Source: Deltaproteobacteria bacterium UBA5799 (lineage in GTDB: Bacteria > Desulfobacterota > GWC2-55-46). From it: a DNA stretch of 63,889 bases. The notes beneath the pieces were generated by a model, which saw nothing but the letters and a program-made list of their open reading frames with translations, made no database searches and had not been told where the DNA came from. A program made the translations under genes and the position numbers. Every line of letters starts with the position of its first letter. Positions within the stretch are counted from its first letter, which is position 1. The DNA lies in the NCBI GenBank assembly GCA_002418185.1, contig DIDN01000034.1, forward strand, positions 1 through 63,889. The letters are read 5' to 3'. Of this stretch, positions 34,413 through 44,328 are shown one piece after another.

Positions 34413-35602
34413 TGGCTATAACGGCGACCAAGGGGCAGACGGGGCTCACGGGTAATTCCGCGGTGGCCTATGCGATGAAGCAGGTAAACCCGGACGTCTG
34501 CGCCGCCTACCCGATAACTCCCTCCACCCAGATAGTGGAGGACTTTTCGGGCTACGTGGCCGACGGCGAGGTCACGACCGAGCTCATAACCGTCGAGAGC
34601 GAGCATTCGGCCATGAGCGCCTGCATCGGCGCGGCTGCCGCCGGGGCGCGCGTAATGACCGCGACCTCGTCCCAGGGGCTTGCCCTCATGTGGGAGATGC
34701 TCTACATAGCCTCGGGCATGAGGCTCCCGATAGTGCTCGCGAACGTGAACAGGGCCCTTTCGGCCCCCATAAACATACACTGCGACCACTCGGACTCGAT
34801 GGGAGCAAGGGACTCGGGCTGGGTGCAGCTCTACTCCGAGACTGTGCAGGAGGCCTATGACAACGTCTTCATGGCCCTCCGGATAGCCGAGCACAAGGAC
34901 GTGCTCCTCCCCGCAATGGTATGCCTGGACGGCTTCATAACGAGCCACGCCATCGAGAATATCTCGCTCCTGGACGACCAGGAAGTCAGGCAGTTCATAG
35001 GCTCGTACAGCGCCAAGGCCTCGCTCCTCGATATCGAAGGGGCCCCGACCTTCGGCGCCATGACCCTCCCGGATACGTACATAGAGTTCAAACGCCAGCA
35101 GTCCGAGGCCATGACAAGGGCCAAGGACGCGGCGATCGAGGTCATGAAGGACTTCGGGAAGAGGTTCGGCCGCGAGTACGGCCTCTTCGAGACATACAGG
35201 CTCGAGGACGCCGAGGCCGCGATAGTGGTCCTAAATTCCGCCGCCGGCACAACCAAGGTGGCGGTGGACGCGCTCAGGAAAGAGGGGAAGAAGGTGGGGC
35301 TCTTGAGGCCCAGGCTCTTCAGGCCATTCCCCTGGCAGGAGATAGCCGAGGCCCTCAAGGGCGCAAAGGCGGTCGCGGTGCTCGACAGGGCGGACTCGAT
35401 GAACGCCTTCGGCGGGCCGGTCTTCTCGGAGGTGCGCTCCGCTCTCTACGACCTGGACTCAAGGCCCAGGGTCATGAACAGGATCTACGGCCTTGGCGGC
35501 AGGGACTACAAGGTAAAGGACGCGGTAGAGGTCTTCAATGAGGCCCTCAAGGCCGCCGAGACGGGCAGGGTGGATACGCTCGTAAAGTACATCACCCTGT
35601 AA
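34412..35602 (+). CDS. porA: Pyruvate:ferredoxin oxidoreductase, alpha subunit
   Basis: 396-aa alpha subunit. Seen: the pyrimidine-binding AAYPITPSTQIVEDF, SEHSAMSACIGAAAAGARVMTATSSQG, and the SDSMGARDSGW stretch characteristic of PorA. Start ATG chosen at the TAATG overlap with porD; an upstream start would have to lie within porD. Partners PorB in binding thiamine diphosphate. Confidence 0.94.
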   Translation: MAITATKGQTGLTGNSAVAYAMKQVNPDVCAAYPITPSTQIVEDFSGYVADGEVTTELITVESEHSAMSACIGAAAAGARVMTATSSQGLALMWEMLYIASGMRLPIVLANVNRALSAPINIHCDHSDSMGARDSGWVQLYSETVQEAYDNVFMALRIAEHKDVLLPAMVCLDGFITSHAIENISLLDDQEVRQFIGSYSAKASLLDIEGAPTFGAMTLPDTYIEFKRQQSEAMTRAKDAAIEVMKDFGKRFGREYGLFETYRLEDAEAAIVVLNSAAGTTKVAVDALRKEGKKVGLLRPRLFRPFPWQEIAEALKGAKAVAVLDRADSMNAFGGPVFSEVRSALYDLDSRPRVMNRIYGLGGRDYKVKDAVEVFNEALKAAETGRVDTLVKYITL

Positions 35603-35668
35603 GGACGCGCCCTAAGCGGCGATTACAAAAAGAAAACAACGGCCCTACGGGGCCTGGAGAGGTAGAAT

Positions 35669-36604
35669 ATGGCAACTCTCAAGGATCTTTCAAGGCAGCA
35701 GGAGCTCTTCTCCGGCGGGCACAGGCTCTGCGCGGGCTGCGGCATCCCGCCCATAGTGAGGCTGGTGCTCAGGGCGGCAAACGGGCCGGTCGTGGCCACC
35801 ACGGCGACGGGGTGCCTCGAGGTCGGCACCACCATATACCCCTACACGGCATGGAGGGTGCCCTGGATACATTCCGCGTTCGAGAACGCGGCGGCGACCA
35901 TAAGCGGCGCGGAGTCGGCCTACAAGGCGCTCAGGAAAAGGGGCGCGCTCCCCGGGGGCGACAGGGAAATAAAGTTCGTGGCCTTCGGCGGCGACGGCGG
36001 CACCTACGACATAGGGCTTCAGGCGCTCTCCGGGGCGCTGGAGCGCGGGCACAACTTCCTTTACATCTGCTATGACAACGGCGCGTACATGAATACCGGC
36101 ATACAGAGGTCGAGCGCAACGCCGTTCTATTCCAGCACGACCACTTCGCCGGCCGGCCAGGTCATTCCCGGCAAGAAGCAGTGGAGGAAGGACCTTACAA
36201 GGATAGTCGTTGCGCACGATATCCCGTATGCGGCCCAGACGAGCCCGCACAACTGGTCGGACCTTTCCAAGAAGGCCGAGAAGGCGCTTAAGATCCAGGG
36301 GCCGACCTTCATGAACGTCATGTCCCCCTGCCCGCTCGGCTGGTATACGAAATCCGAAGATTCGATAAAGTTGGCGAAGCTTTCCGTCGATACATGTTAC
36401 TGGCCCCTGTACGAGGTAGAGAACGGGGTGCTGAAGATAAACTACAAGCCCAGGGAGAAGAAGCCGCTCGTCGAGTGGCTTAAGCCCCAGGGCAGGTTCA
36501 AGCACCTCTTCAAGCCCGAGAACGCCGGGCTCCTCGAGGAGTTCCAGGACCGGGTCGATGCCGAGTGGCAGCGGCTCCTGGACCTCGAAGGCAAGCGCCT
36601 GTAA
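35669..36604 (+). CDS. porB: Pyruvate:ferredoxin oxidoreductase, beta (TPP-binding) subunit
   Basis: 311-aa beta subunit. Seen: CAGCGIPPI and TGCLEVGTTIYPYTAW near the N-terminus (Fe-S cluster cysteines), the TPP motif GDGGTYDIGLQALSGALERGHNFLYICYDN, and MNTGIQRSSATPFYSSTTTSP, a PorB signature. Last gene of porGDAB. Operon order and motif set favour pyruvate as substrate. Confidence 0.94.
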   Translation: MATLKDLSRQQELFSGGHRLCAGCGIPPIVRLVLRAANGPVVATTATGCLEVGTTIYPYTAWRVPWIHSAFENAAATISGAESAYKALRKRGALPGGDREIKFVAFGGDGGTYDIGLQALSGALERGHNFLYICYDNGAYMNTGIQRSSATPFYSSTTTSPAGQVIPGKKQWRKDLTRIVVAHDIPYAAQTSPHNWSDLSKKAEKALKIQGPTFMNVMSPCPLGWYTKSEDSIKLAKLSVDTCYWPLYEVENGVLKINYKPREKKPLVEWLKPQGRFKHLFKPENAGLLEEFQDRVDAEWQRLLDLEGKRL

Positions 36605-36715
36605 AAAAGGGCGGCCCCTTAGCCGGGATGTCCGTGTTCCCTGCGTCCGCCGGGGCGCGGCGGAATAAGGCGGGAGGGGCCGATTCCCAATCATCCGCCG
36701 GAAGAAGGACCGTAA

Positions 36716-37198
36716 ATGCCCCAGAGCTCATTCGTGATGTACGAGGAGGAGTACAAGGAGATTACAACCGTAATCGACAAGCTCCTCAGGGAAGCCAACG
36801 CGAAATGCGTGTACCTCGTCGACAAGGACGGCCAGCTCATAGCATCGAGCGGCGAAACAAGGGACATCGACGCGACTTCCCTGGCATCCCTCACGGCGGG
36901 CAACATAGCCGCCACCGGCGGGCTTGCCAAGCTCATCGGCGAAAAGGAGTTCACCATCCTCTTCCACGAGGGCGAGAAGGACAACATCCACATCTCGCTC
37001 ATTGAACAGCGGGTAATCCTCGTGGTCATATTCGACAAGAGGTCGTCTCTCGGTCTCGTGAGGCTCAGGGTCCGGAAGGCGAGCGAGGACCTGGGCCGCG
37101 CCATACAGAAGCTCCTGGCCAGGATGGCTGGCGGGACCGAAAAGGAGAGCCTCCTTGAGGAGATATCCGACGAGGACATAGAAAGGCTCTTTAATTAG
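36716..37198 (+). CDS. Roadblock/LC7 protein, MglB-like GTPase-activating partner
   Basis: 160-aa roadblock/LC7 fold (MYEEEYKEITTVIDKLLREA, VYLVDKDGQLIASSGE, LTAGNIAATGGLAKLIGE). In Myxococcus, MglB is the GAP for MglA and helps set cell polarity. Its partner mglA lies 196 nt downstream. The Glu/Asp-rich C-terminal tail (about 145-160) may be an adaptor segment. Confidence 0.85.
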   Translation: MPQSSFVMYEEEYKEITTVIDKLLREANAKCVYLVDKDGQLIASSGETRDIDATSLASLTAGNIAATGGLAKLIGEKEFTILFHEGEKDNIHISLIEQRVILVVIFDKRSSLGLVRLRVRKASEDLGRAIQKLLARMAGGTEKESLLEEISDEDIERLFN

Positions 37199-37394
37199 CT
37201 TTAGGCGTCAGGCCGTGAATAAAAATGCTTACATATTGTCATATATGCTCCGCTTTTATTCCCGGCCTTCCTTGATTTCTGGAAAAATCTCTGATTTTTA
37301 GAGGTTGCCTTTAATCTCTCAGTGCAGTCCTTTTTTTCGAGCCTGCGGCAGCCGTCCCGGAAGACCCCGGGGGGTTTCTTGAGACGAAGGAAAA

Positions 37395-37982
37395 ATGTCG
37401 TTCATAAATTACTCCTCGAGGGAAATAAACTGCAAGATCGTGTACTACGGGCCGGGCCTCTGCGGCAAGACCACGAACCTGCAGCACATCTACAGGAAGA
37501 CCAGGCCGGACGCCAAGGGCAAGATGATAACCCTTGCCACCGAGAGCGAAAGGACCCTCTTCTTCGATTTCCTGCCGCTCGCCCTCGGCGACATAAAAGG
37601 CTTCAAGACCAGGTTCCACCTCTATACCGTTCCGGGCCAGATATTCTACGACGCCTCCCGTAAGCTCATATTGAAGGGCGTGGACGGCATCGTCTTCGTC
37701 GCGGACTCTCAGGCCGAGAGGATGGACGCAAATATCGAGAGCTACGAGAACATGAAGGTGAACCTCGATGACCAGGGCTACAGTCTCTCCCAGGTCCCTT
37801 ACGTCGTCCAGTACAACAAGCGGGACCTGCCGAGCGCCGTGCCTGTGGCGGAGCTCAAGAAGGTCATCAACCCGGACTGCGTGCCTGACTTCGAGGCCGT
37901 GGCAAGCGACGGCGCGGGCGTGTTCGAAACGCTAAAGACGATAGTCAAACTCGTATTGATAGAGCTCAAGAAAAGCTCTTAG
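37395..37982 (+). CDS. mglA: MglA-family Ras-like GTPase
   Basis: 195 aa. Seen: P-loop GPGLCGKTTNLQ, switch-region VPGQIFYDASRKLIL, and NKRDLP for guanine specificity. MglA GTPases govern polarity and motility apparatus placement. Pairs with the roadblock gene upstream. No gliding or type IV pilus structural genes are adjacent, so the controlled machine is unknown. Confidence 0.92.
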   Translation: MSFINYSSREINCKIVYYGPGLCGKTTNLQHIYRKTRPDAKGKMITLATESERTLFFDFLPLALGDIKGFKTRFHLYTVPGQIFYDASRKLILKGVDGIVFVADSQAERMDANIESYENMKVNLDDQGYSLSQVPYVVQYNKRDLPSAVPVAELKKVINPDCVPDFEAVASDGAGVFETLKTIVKLVLIELKKSS

Positions 37983-38012
37983 GGCCTTAAAAAAAACCGC
38001 AGGAGACTTGCC

Positions 38013-38459
38013 GTGGGCTTGAGAGACGATATCAACAGGGACATGATCGCCGCGATGAAGTCCGGGGACAAGGAAAGGCTCTCCACCTTGAGGATGCTCC
38101 TTAGCGCCATCAAGTACAAGGAAGTGGACGCAAAGCACCAGCTGAACGACGAAGAGGTCGTCTCCGTCCTCTCGACCCTCGTAAAGCAGAGGCAGGACTC
38201 GATAGACCAGTTCAGGAAAGGCGGAAGGGAGGACCTCGTCGAGAAGGAAACGAGGGAGGCGGAGGTCCTCAAGGGCTACCTCCCGCCCCAGCTCTCGGAG
38301 GACGAGGTGAGGGACATAGTAAGGAAGGCCGCGGAGGAGACCGGCGCAGCCGGTCCCAGGGACATGGGCAAGCTCATGAAGGCCGTAATGCCGCAAGTAA
38401 AGGGCAAGGCCGACGGCAAGCTCGTGAACGATATAGTGAAAGAGGTGCTGGGGGGCTGA
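38013..38459 (+). CDS. GatB/YqeY-domain protein
   Basis: 148-aa YqeY-family protein (LRDDINRDMIAAMKSGDKERLSTLRMLLSAIKYKE; GYLPPQLSEDEV), related to the C-terminal tRNA-binding part of GatB. GTG start. YqeY genes frequently sit near dnaG-rpoD, as here, but the molecular role is uncertain. Followed by a terminator. Confidence 0.92.
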   Translation: MGLRDDINRDMIAAMKSGDKERLSTLRMLLSAIKYKEVDAKHQLNDEEVVSVLSTLVKQRQDSIDQFRKGGREDLVEKETREAEVLKGYLPPQLSEDEVRDIVRKAAEETGAAGPRDMGKLMKAVMPQVKGKADGKLVNDIVKEVLGG

Positions 38460-38481
38460 GCGCCCGCGCTAAAGGCATTGT

Positions 38482-38520
38482 AAAGGGCTCAAGCCTAAAG
38501 GCCTGAGCCCTTTTATTTTT
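38482..38520 (+). terminator. Rho-independent terminator after yqeY
   Basis: AAAGGGCTCA pairs with TGAGCCCTTT around a 12-nt loop, followed by TTTTATTTTT. Confidence 0.93.
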
Positions 38521-38589
38521 AGGAATCAGCACAAACAGGGTCTTTTTTGCAAAAAGCCTTTATCGCGCTACCGCGCTCAAGCAGAAGTA

Positions 38590-38985
38590 AAAGGCCTTTT
38601 TCCGCACTACCGTGCGGTTTTTGAGGGTAAGGCTCGCTTGCTATCTGCCTTCCCCACCCTGTGAACGGGCCCCTAAAGTCGCTTCGCTCCTGCCTCCTCG
38701 GCCCGTTCACACTCCGCCTCCCTTATGCAGCGCTCGCCTTACCCTCCGGGGTTTGTTGAATACAAAATAAAGACACGCGGAGCGCACCCTGCTCGGTTTT
38801 GTTTCATCTTTCAAAACAACCCAGGGGCATAAGGCGGAGCGAACATAGGGTTGGGGGAGGGGCGGGCGAGGCGGGGCAGCAGGAGCGAGGCCCAGGGAGG
38901 CCGAGCGACATAAGGGCCGAGCCCGGAGGATGGAGGCGGAATGAGAGCGGAGTCTTGTGCCCAAAAAGAGCGCGGCAGCGCGATA
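38590..38985. repeat. Composite interspersed repeat, copy B
   Basis: First half (38590-38760) matches copies A and C. It contains a perfect inverted repeat GTGAACGGGCC (38661-38671)/GGCCCGTTCAC (38700-38710). The second half (38819-38985) matches copy A at 136-310. The only full-length copy in the window. Confidence 0.8.
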
Positions 38986-39171
38986 ATGGCCCTTTGCAAA
39001 AAGCTGGATACGGGGTTATGGGTATTCCATTCTCCCGAAATTAAATAAAGAAAAACCATATATCAAAAAGAGCGGCGGCAGTCATGTGAAAGGCATTATG
39101 CACTGAAAAGACCGGTAAGCACGAAAACAATATTCCCCGCTCGGACAAGCGCAAAAAGATAGAACTTACGA

Positions 39172-39188
39172 TATAATCGGGCTATAAT
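39172..39188 (+). promoter_or_regulatory. Candidate promoter (twin -10 boxes) of the Nif3-like gene
   Basis: Two TATAAT hexamers at 39172-39177 and 39183-39188 in an AT-rich patch. Their -35 regions are poor, so which one is used is unclear. Confidence 0.4.
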
Positions 39189-39223
39189 GTCCCCACACCA
39201 GCGGAAGGAGCCCTTTCAAATAG

Positions 39224-40177
39224 ATGAAAATAATCGACATATACGAGAGGGCCATAAAAAGGGGGATGGAGCTCGACCCCAGGGGCGCCGACGAGGTGAA
39301 GGCCGAGCTCGAGCGCGCGAAAAAGGAATACGACGAGCTGAAGGAAAAGGACCGCAGGTGGTTCGATGCCGAGCGCCTGAAGAACCCCTATTCAGATTCC
39401 CGCATACTGTACGGCGACCCGGAACAGGAGGTAAAACGGGTCCTTGTCGGCATAGATATCGAGGTGGGCGAGATAGTGCTCGCCGACAGGCTGCGTGAAA
39501 AGGGGGAGCGCATAGACCTTATAATCTCCCACCACCCCGAGGGCATGGCGATGGCCAAGCTCTACGAGGTGATGGACATGCAGTCGGGCATACTCCTTAA
39601 ATACGGCGTGCCCATAAATGTCGCGGAGGACATAATGGACGAGCGCATAAGGGAGGTCGAGCGGAGGCTAATGCCGACCAACCACACGAGGGCCGTGGAT
39701 GCGGCCCGCCTCCTCGACATACCGCTCATGTGCGTGCACACGCCCGCTGACAACGCGGTTACCGACCACCTCCAGAGGCTCTTCGACGAATCGAAGCCCC
39801 GGCAGGTCTCGGACGTCGTGAAGGCATTGAAGGAGATACCCGAGTACATGACCAGCATGGGAGAGGTCTTCATGCAGCCCAAGGCCGTCGTGGGCTCCGA
39901 GAAAAAGAGCGCGGGCAGGGTCTTCGTGGACATGACGGGCGGGACCGGAGGGTCGAAGCGCGCCTACGAGAAGTTGTCCCAATCCGGCGTCGGCACGGTG
40001 GTCGGCATGCACATAAGCGAGGACCACAGGAAAGAGGCCGGGAAGCACCATATAAACGTCGTCATCGCGGGCCACATAGCGAGCGACACCCTCGGGATGA
40101 ACCTCCTCTTCGACAGTATCCTTGACGGAGTCGACGTGGTGGAGACATCGGGCTTCAGGAGAATCGCAAGGACCTGA
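39224..40177 (+). CDS. Nif3-like dinuclear metal-centre protein (DUF34)
   Basis: 317 aa. Seen: ISHHPEGMAMAKLYEVMD and IAGHIASDTLGMNLLFD with the conserved histidines of NIF3 metal sites, and CVHTPADNAVTDHL. The N-terminal 60 residues form a charged helix not seen in all members. Some relatives are annotated as GTP cyclohydrolase 1 type 2, but the true function of the family is unsettled. AAGGAG lies upstream at a long spacing. First gene of the mutS2-dnaG-rpoD run. Confidence 0.85.
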   Translation: MKIIDIYERAIKRGMELDPRGADEVKAELERAKKEYDELKEKDRRWFDAERLKNPYSDSRILYGDPEQEVKRVLVGIDIEVGEIVLADRLREKGERIDLIISHHPEGMAMAKLYEVMDMQSGILLKYGVPINVAEDIMDERIREVERRLMPTNHTRAVDAARLLDIPLMCVHTPADNAVTDHLQRLFDESKPRQVSDVVKALKEIPEYMTSMGEVFMQPKAVVGSEKKSAGRVFVDMTGGTGGSKRAYEKLSQSGVGTVVGMHISEDHRKEAGKHHINVVIAGHIASDTLGMNLLFDSILDGVDVVETSGFRRIART

Positions 40178-40247
40178 CCGCATGGCCTTTAAAGCGCGCC
40201 TTCAAATGGACGCGCATGCAACGTACACCCCTTATCAGTAAATTGCC

Positions 40248-42560
40248 GTGGACGAGACAACCCTTTCCACACTCGAATATCCGGCTGTCCTCTCCGAGCT
40301 TGCCTCCTTTACAATGACCCCTGTCGGCAGGGAGAAGGCCCTCATGCAGAGGCCGGGCAGGGACATCCGCTCCATTGAGGAGGCCTACGCCGAGTTCCGG
40401 GAGGTCTCCGAGCTTGTAAAGACATCCGGAACGCTCCCCCTCGGCGGGGTCGGGGACATAAGGGAGGTCCTCTCCAGGACCGACCCCGAGGGCGCATATC
40501 TCCTCCCTTCCGAACTCCTTACTGTGCTCTCGAACATTACCTCCGCCGGGCTTGTAAAGGCCGTATTCGAGCCCAGGGAGGCGGGCCGCCTGTACCCGAG
40601 GACCGCTTCAAGGGCAGGACGCATCTCCTCGCAGGACGAGCTGAGGGGCGCCCTGGCCCGCATACTCGACGAGAGGGGCGAGATAAAGGACACGGCCTCC
40701 ACCGAGCTCTATAACATAAGGCGCGAGATACGGGGCAACAAGGAGCGGGCGAGGAGGATACTCGAGTCCATCACGACGGACAAGAGCACGCGGGAGTACC
40801 TCCAGGAAGACATCATAACCATCAGGGACGACAGGTACGTGCTCGCAGTAAAGGCCGGGATGCACACTACCTTCAAGGGCGTAGTCCACGGGAGGTCCGG
40901 GAGCGGCTCCACATTCTTCATCGAGCCCATAGAGCTCGTGGAGCTCAATAACAGGGTCGCGGTCCTCAAGAGGGAGGAAAAGGCCGAGGAGATAGAGATA
41001 TTGAAGGAAGCCACCCGGCAGGTGGCCTCGGAGCGCGGCGCGCTCTTAAATGGCCTTGAAGAACTGTCGGAGCTCGACCTCATCCAGGCCAAGGCGCTTT
41101 TCGGCAGGGAAACGGGCGGGGTTGTGCCGGTCGTCAGGGAAGGGGGGGACGTGAAGCTCCTCTCGGCCCGGCATCCCATACTGGTCTTCAAGGAAAAGAG
41201 GGGCGCATCCCCTGCGGTCCCCATAGATATCATGATACCCGAGGACAGGACCGTGCTCGTCATATCCGGCGCGAACACGGGCGGCAAGACCGTCGCCCTC
41301 AAGGCGCTCGGGCTCCTTACACTGATGGGCCTCTCGGCCATGCCCGTTCCTGCCGGCGAGGGAAGCGAGGTCGTCGCGTTCAAGGAGATACTCTCCGATA
41401 TAGGAGACAGGCAGGATATCGTAGCCTCCCTCTCGACCTTTTCGGCGCATGTGAAAAGGATGAAGGAGTTCCTGGAGAGGGCGTCTTCAGGGACGCTCGT
41501 CCTCATAGACGAGGCCGGGGCCGGGACCGACCCCTCAGAGGGCGGCGCATTCGCGCTCGCCGCTATCGAAACCCTGCGGGAGAGGGGCGCCAGGACGGTC
41601 GTTACCACGCACCTTAACCTCCTCAAGGCCTACGCGCAGGCGAACAAGGCATACCTTAACGCGTCGGTGGAGTTCGACGAGAAGACGCTAAAGCCCCTTT
41701 ACGGGCTCCTTTACGGGGTGCCGGGGCCGAGCCTCGGCCTCTCAATCGCCAGGAGCCTGGGCATACCGCAGGAGATAATAGAAAGGGCCGGCGGCTATAT
41801 AAAGGAGAAGGAAGGGGCCTTCATCGAATCGACGCGCGCGCTCGAAAGGGAAAAGGAGGAGATAAGGGAGATCAAGCAGAGGCTTTCGGCCCTTGAAAAG
41901 GGGAGGCAGGAAGCCCTTTCGAAGTTCAGGAAGAACCGCGAGGCCATGATCGAGAGGGCTAAAAAGAACATAGATTCGGCCGTAAGGAAGGCCGACGAGG
42001 ACATAAGGGAAGCGGTAACGAGGTTCCGCGACGAGCGCGGCAGGGGCTCAAGGAACGCGCTCGCGGAGCTTGCGAAGGCAAAGGAACGGGCAAGGGCGAA
42101 GTTCGAGCAAAAGGCCGAGGAATATGTCCCCTCTGAAGGAGACAAGGTCGCGATAGAGGGCTCGAGCTCGAAAGGCGTTGTCGTCGCACTCGACGCCGGC
42201 GGCAAAAGGGCCGAGGTGCTCGTCGGCAGCCTCAAGGTGTGGGCGCCGTGGGACAAGCTTCGCAGGAGGGGCGGCGATGCCGGCAGGCCCTCTAAAGGTA
42301 TAAGCGTTAGCGCCGATATGGACTTAGCCTCGAAGCTCAATATCATAGGGCTGCGCGTGGACGAGGCCATGCCCAGGGTGATGAAGTTCATCGACAGCGC
42401 GCACGCGAACGGCCTCGGGAGTGTCGAGATCGTCCACGGGATGGGCACAGGAAGGCTCGGGAAGGCCGTCGAAGAGTTCCTCAGGGGCAACCCCCTTGTC
42501 GGCAGGTTCCACCACGGCACCCCCGTAAACGGCGGCGTGACCGTCGTAGAGCTCAAGTAG
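40248..42560 (+). CDS. mutS2: Endonuclease MutS2
   Basis: 770-aa MutS homologue lacking mismatch-recognition domain I. Seen: Walker A SGANTGGKTVALKALG, Walker B VLIDEAGAGTDPSEG, a coiled-coil clamp region rich in Lys/Glu (about 520-630), and a C-terminal Smr nuclease domain (IGLRVDEAMPRVMKFIDSA, VEIVHGMGTGRL). MutS2 suppresses recombination and acts on collided ribosomes in some bacteria. GTG start. Followed by dnaG after 10 nt. Confidence 0.94.
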   Translation: MDETTLSTLEYPAVLSELASFTMTPVGREKALMQRPGRDIRSIEEAYAEFREVSELVKTSGTLPLGGVGDIREVLSRTDPEGAYLLPSELLTVLSNITSAGLVKAVFEPREAGRLYPRTASRAGRISSQDELRGALARILDERGEIKDTASTELYNIRREIRGNKERARRILESITTDKSTREYLQEDIITIRDDRYVLAVKAGMHTTFKGVVHGRSGSGSTFFIEPIELVELNNRVAVLKREEKAEEIEILKEATRQVASERGALLNGLEELSELDLIQAKALFGRETGGVVPVVREGGDVKLLSARHPILVFKEKRGASPAVPIDIMIPEDRTVLVISGANTGGKTVALKALGLLTLMGLSAMPVPAGEGSEVVAFKEILSDIGDRQDIVASLSTFSAHVKRMKEFLERASSGTLVLIDEAGAGTDPSEGGAFALAAIETLRERGARTVVTTHLNLLKAYAQANKAYLNASVEFDEKTLKPLYGLLYGVPGPSLGLSIARSLGIPQEIIERAGGYIKEKEGAFIESTRALEREKEEIREIKQRLSALEKGRQEALSKFRKNREAMIERAKKNIDSAVRKADEDIREAVTRFRDERGRGSRNALAELAKAKERARAKFEQKAEEYVPSEGDKVAIEGSSSKGVVVALDAGGKRAEVLVGSLKVWAPWDKLRRRGGDAGRPSKGISVSADMDLASKLNIIGLRVDEAMPRVMKFIDSAHANGLGSVEIVHGMGTGRLGKAVEEFLRGNPLVGRFHHGTPVNGGVTVVELK

Positions 42561-42570
42561 GCGCGCGCGG

Positions 42571-44328
42571 ATGGCCATCCCCAAGGACAAGATAGAGGAG
42601 GTAAGGGAGAGGGCGAGCATAGTCCAGGTCGTCTCGGACTACGTGCCGCTTGCGAAAAGGGGCGCGAACCATATCGGCCTCTGCCCGTTCCACTCGGAGA
42701 AGACCCCCTCGTTCACGGTGAGCGAGGAAAAGAAGATATTCTACTGTTTCGGCTGCAACGCCACGGGGAACGTTATAACCTTCCTCATGAAGAAGGAAGG
42801 GCTCGCCTTCCCGGACGCTGTCCGCTCCCTTGCCGCGAGGTACGGGATAACCATAACCGAGTCCGCGAGGAGCGGCGCGCCCGACAAGAGGGAGGCGGTC
42901 TACAACGCGCTCAAGACGGCGGCCGAATACTTTACGGCAGAGCTCAGGGCCTCGGAAGGGGCCAGGGCAAGGGAGTACCTGAAGGCCAGGGGCCTGACGG
43001 GCGAGCTCGCGAAGTCGTTCGCGATAGGGTTCGCTCCAGACGGATGGGACGGCCTTACTGTGCACCTGAGGAGAAAGGGCGTAGACCCGGAGGCTGCCCG
43101 GAGCGCCGGCCTCATTGTAAAGAGGGACAAGTCCTCCGGCTACTACGACAGGTTCAGGGGAAGGGTCGTGTTCCCCATAACCGACATGAGGGGCAGGGTA
43201 ACCGGCTTCGGCGGGCGGGCAATGGACGACAAGGTCCAGCCCAAGTACCTCAACTCTCCCGAATCGCCGGTATTCAGGAAGGGAGAGACGCTCTTCGGCC
43301 TCTCGCAGGCAAGGGAGGCGATACAGAAGGAGGGCTCGGTCATCGTGGTCGAGGGGTATTTCGACCTCGTCGCCCTCGTAAAGCACGGCTTCAATAACAG
43401 CGTGGCCACAATGGGCACGGCCCTGACGCCCGAGCATGTAAGGCTCCTGAAGGGCTATACGGCTTCCATATACTGCCTCTTCGACGCTGACGAGGCGGGC
43501 AAAAAGGCGGCCCTCCGCGGGCTCGGCCTGTTCCTCAACGAGGACGTGGCCTGCAGGGCTGTCCTCCTGGACAAGGGCAAGGACCCGGACGAGTTCCTCA
43601 GGCTTTCCGGGCCTGAGGCGCTCAGGGAGGCGGTGAGAGAGGCGCCGACCCTGATGGAGTTCTATCTCCGGAGCCTCAGGGACGGGACCGACATCAAGAC
43701 CCCTGAGGGGAAGAAAAAATACTTCCGGGAAGCGCTCGCGTACCTTTCCCGGATAAAAGACGTTGCCGAGCTTGGCCATTACGCGTCGATCGTCGCATCC
43801 ACTCTCGGAATAGGCGTCGATGCGGTATACGGGGAGATTAAGGGCCGTCCCGGGGCAGGCGGGGCCGAGAGGACGAAGGGCTTCCGTTCACCGGCGGCCC
43901 CGAAGCCGGAGCTTATTATATTAAGGGTGCTCCTTAAGCACCCGGCCCTTTACGGCCCGGAGGTGGACGAGGCCATCGAACGGTTTACCGACCCCGGGCT
44001 CAAGGAGGCGGGCCGCATAATCACGGGCCTCTGCCGGGAAGGGAGTGCCCTTTCGGGAGGGGGGCTCCTCGATAGCGTCGAAGACGACGCCGTAAAGGCC
44101 CGCCTCGCGGAGCTATTGCTCCGCGAGGACGACGGGTTCGTTGAAGAGCCTGAGAAGATGCTCAGCGACGGCCTGAAGGTGCTGCTCAACAAGGGGGGCA
44201 TAAAGCCTTCTACCATGGAGTTCGCGGAATGGAGCATAAGGCTCCTCGAAGAGACGGGAAAATCGGAACTGGCGCGGGATATGAAAAAGAGGCTCGAGAT
44301 CGGACCCCATGGGAAAAGGAATAGATAA
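42571..44328 (+). CDS. dnaG: DNA primase DnaG
   Basis: 585 aa. Synthesises RNA primers for replication. Seen: an N-terminal CHC2 zinc finger (CPFHSEKTPSFTV... FYCFGCNATG), the RNA polymerase basic core (FRGRVVFPITDMRGRVTGFGGRAM), Toprim (VIVVEGYFDLVALVKHG and LFDADEAGKKAALRG), and a helical C-terminal helicase-interacting region. Overlaps rpoD by 20 nt. Confidence 0.97.
   Translation: MAIPKDKIEEVRERASIVQVVSDYVPLAKRGANHIGLCPFHSEKTPSFTVSEEKKIFYCFGCNATGNVITFLMKKEGLAFPDAVRSLAARYGITITESARSGAPDKREAVYNALKTAAEYFTAELRASEGARAREYLKARGLTGELAKSFAIGFAPDGWDGLTVHLRRKGVDPEAARSAGLIVKRDKSSGYYDRFRGRVVFPITDMRGRVTGFGGRAMDDKVQPKYLNSPESPVFRKGETLFGLSQAREAIQKEGSVIVVEGYFDLVALVKHGFNNSVATMGTALTPEHVRLLKGYTASIYCLFDADEAGKKAALRGLGLFLNEDVACRAVLLDKGKDPDEFLRLSGPEALREAVREAPTLMEFYLRSLRDGTDIKTPEGKKKYFREALAYLSRIKDVAELGHYASIVASTLGIGVDAVYGEIKGRPGAGGAERTKGFRSPAAPKPELIILRVLLKHPALYGPEVDEAIERFTDPGLKEAGRIITGLCREGSALSGGGLLDSVEDDAVKARLAELLLREDDGFVEEPEKMLSDGLKVLLNKGGIKPSTMEFAEWSIRLLEETGKSELARDMKKRLEIGPHGKRNR

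Larger units (their letters stand above)
38460..39223. other. Long intergenic region with terminator, composite repeat B and promoter
   Basis: 764 bp with no supported gene. It holds the yqeY terminator, copy B of the composite repeat (about 38590-38985), an AT-rich unique stretch, and twin -10 boxes before the Nif3-like gene. Confidence 0.75.
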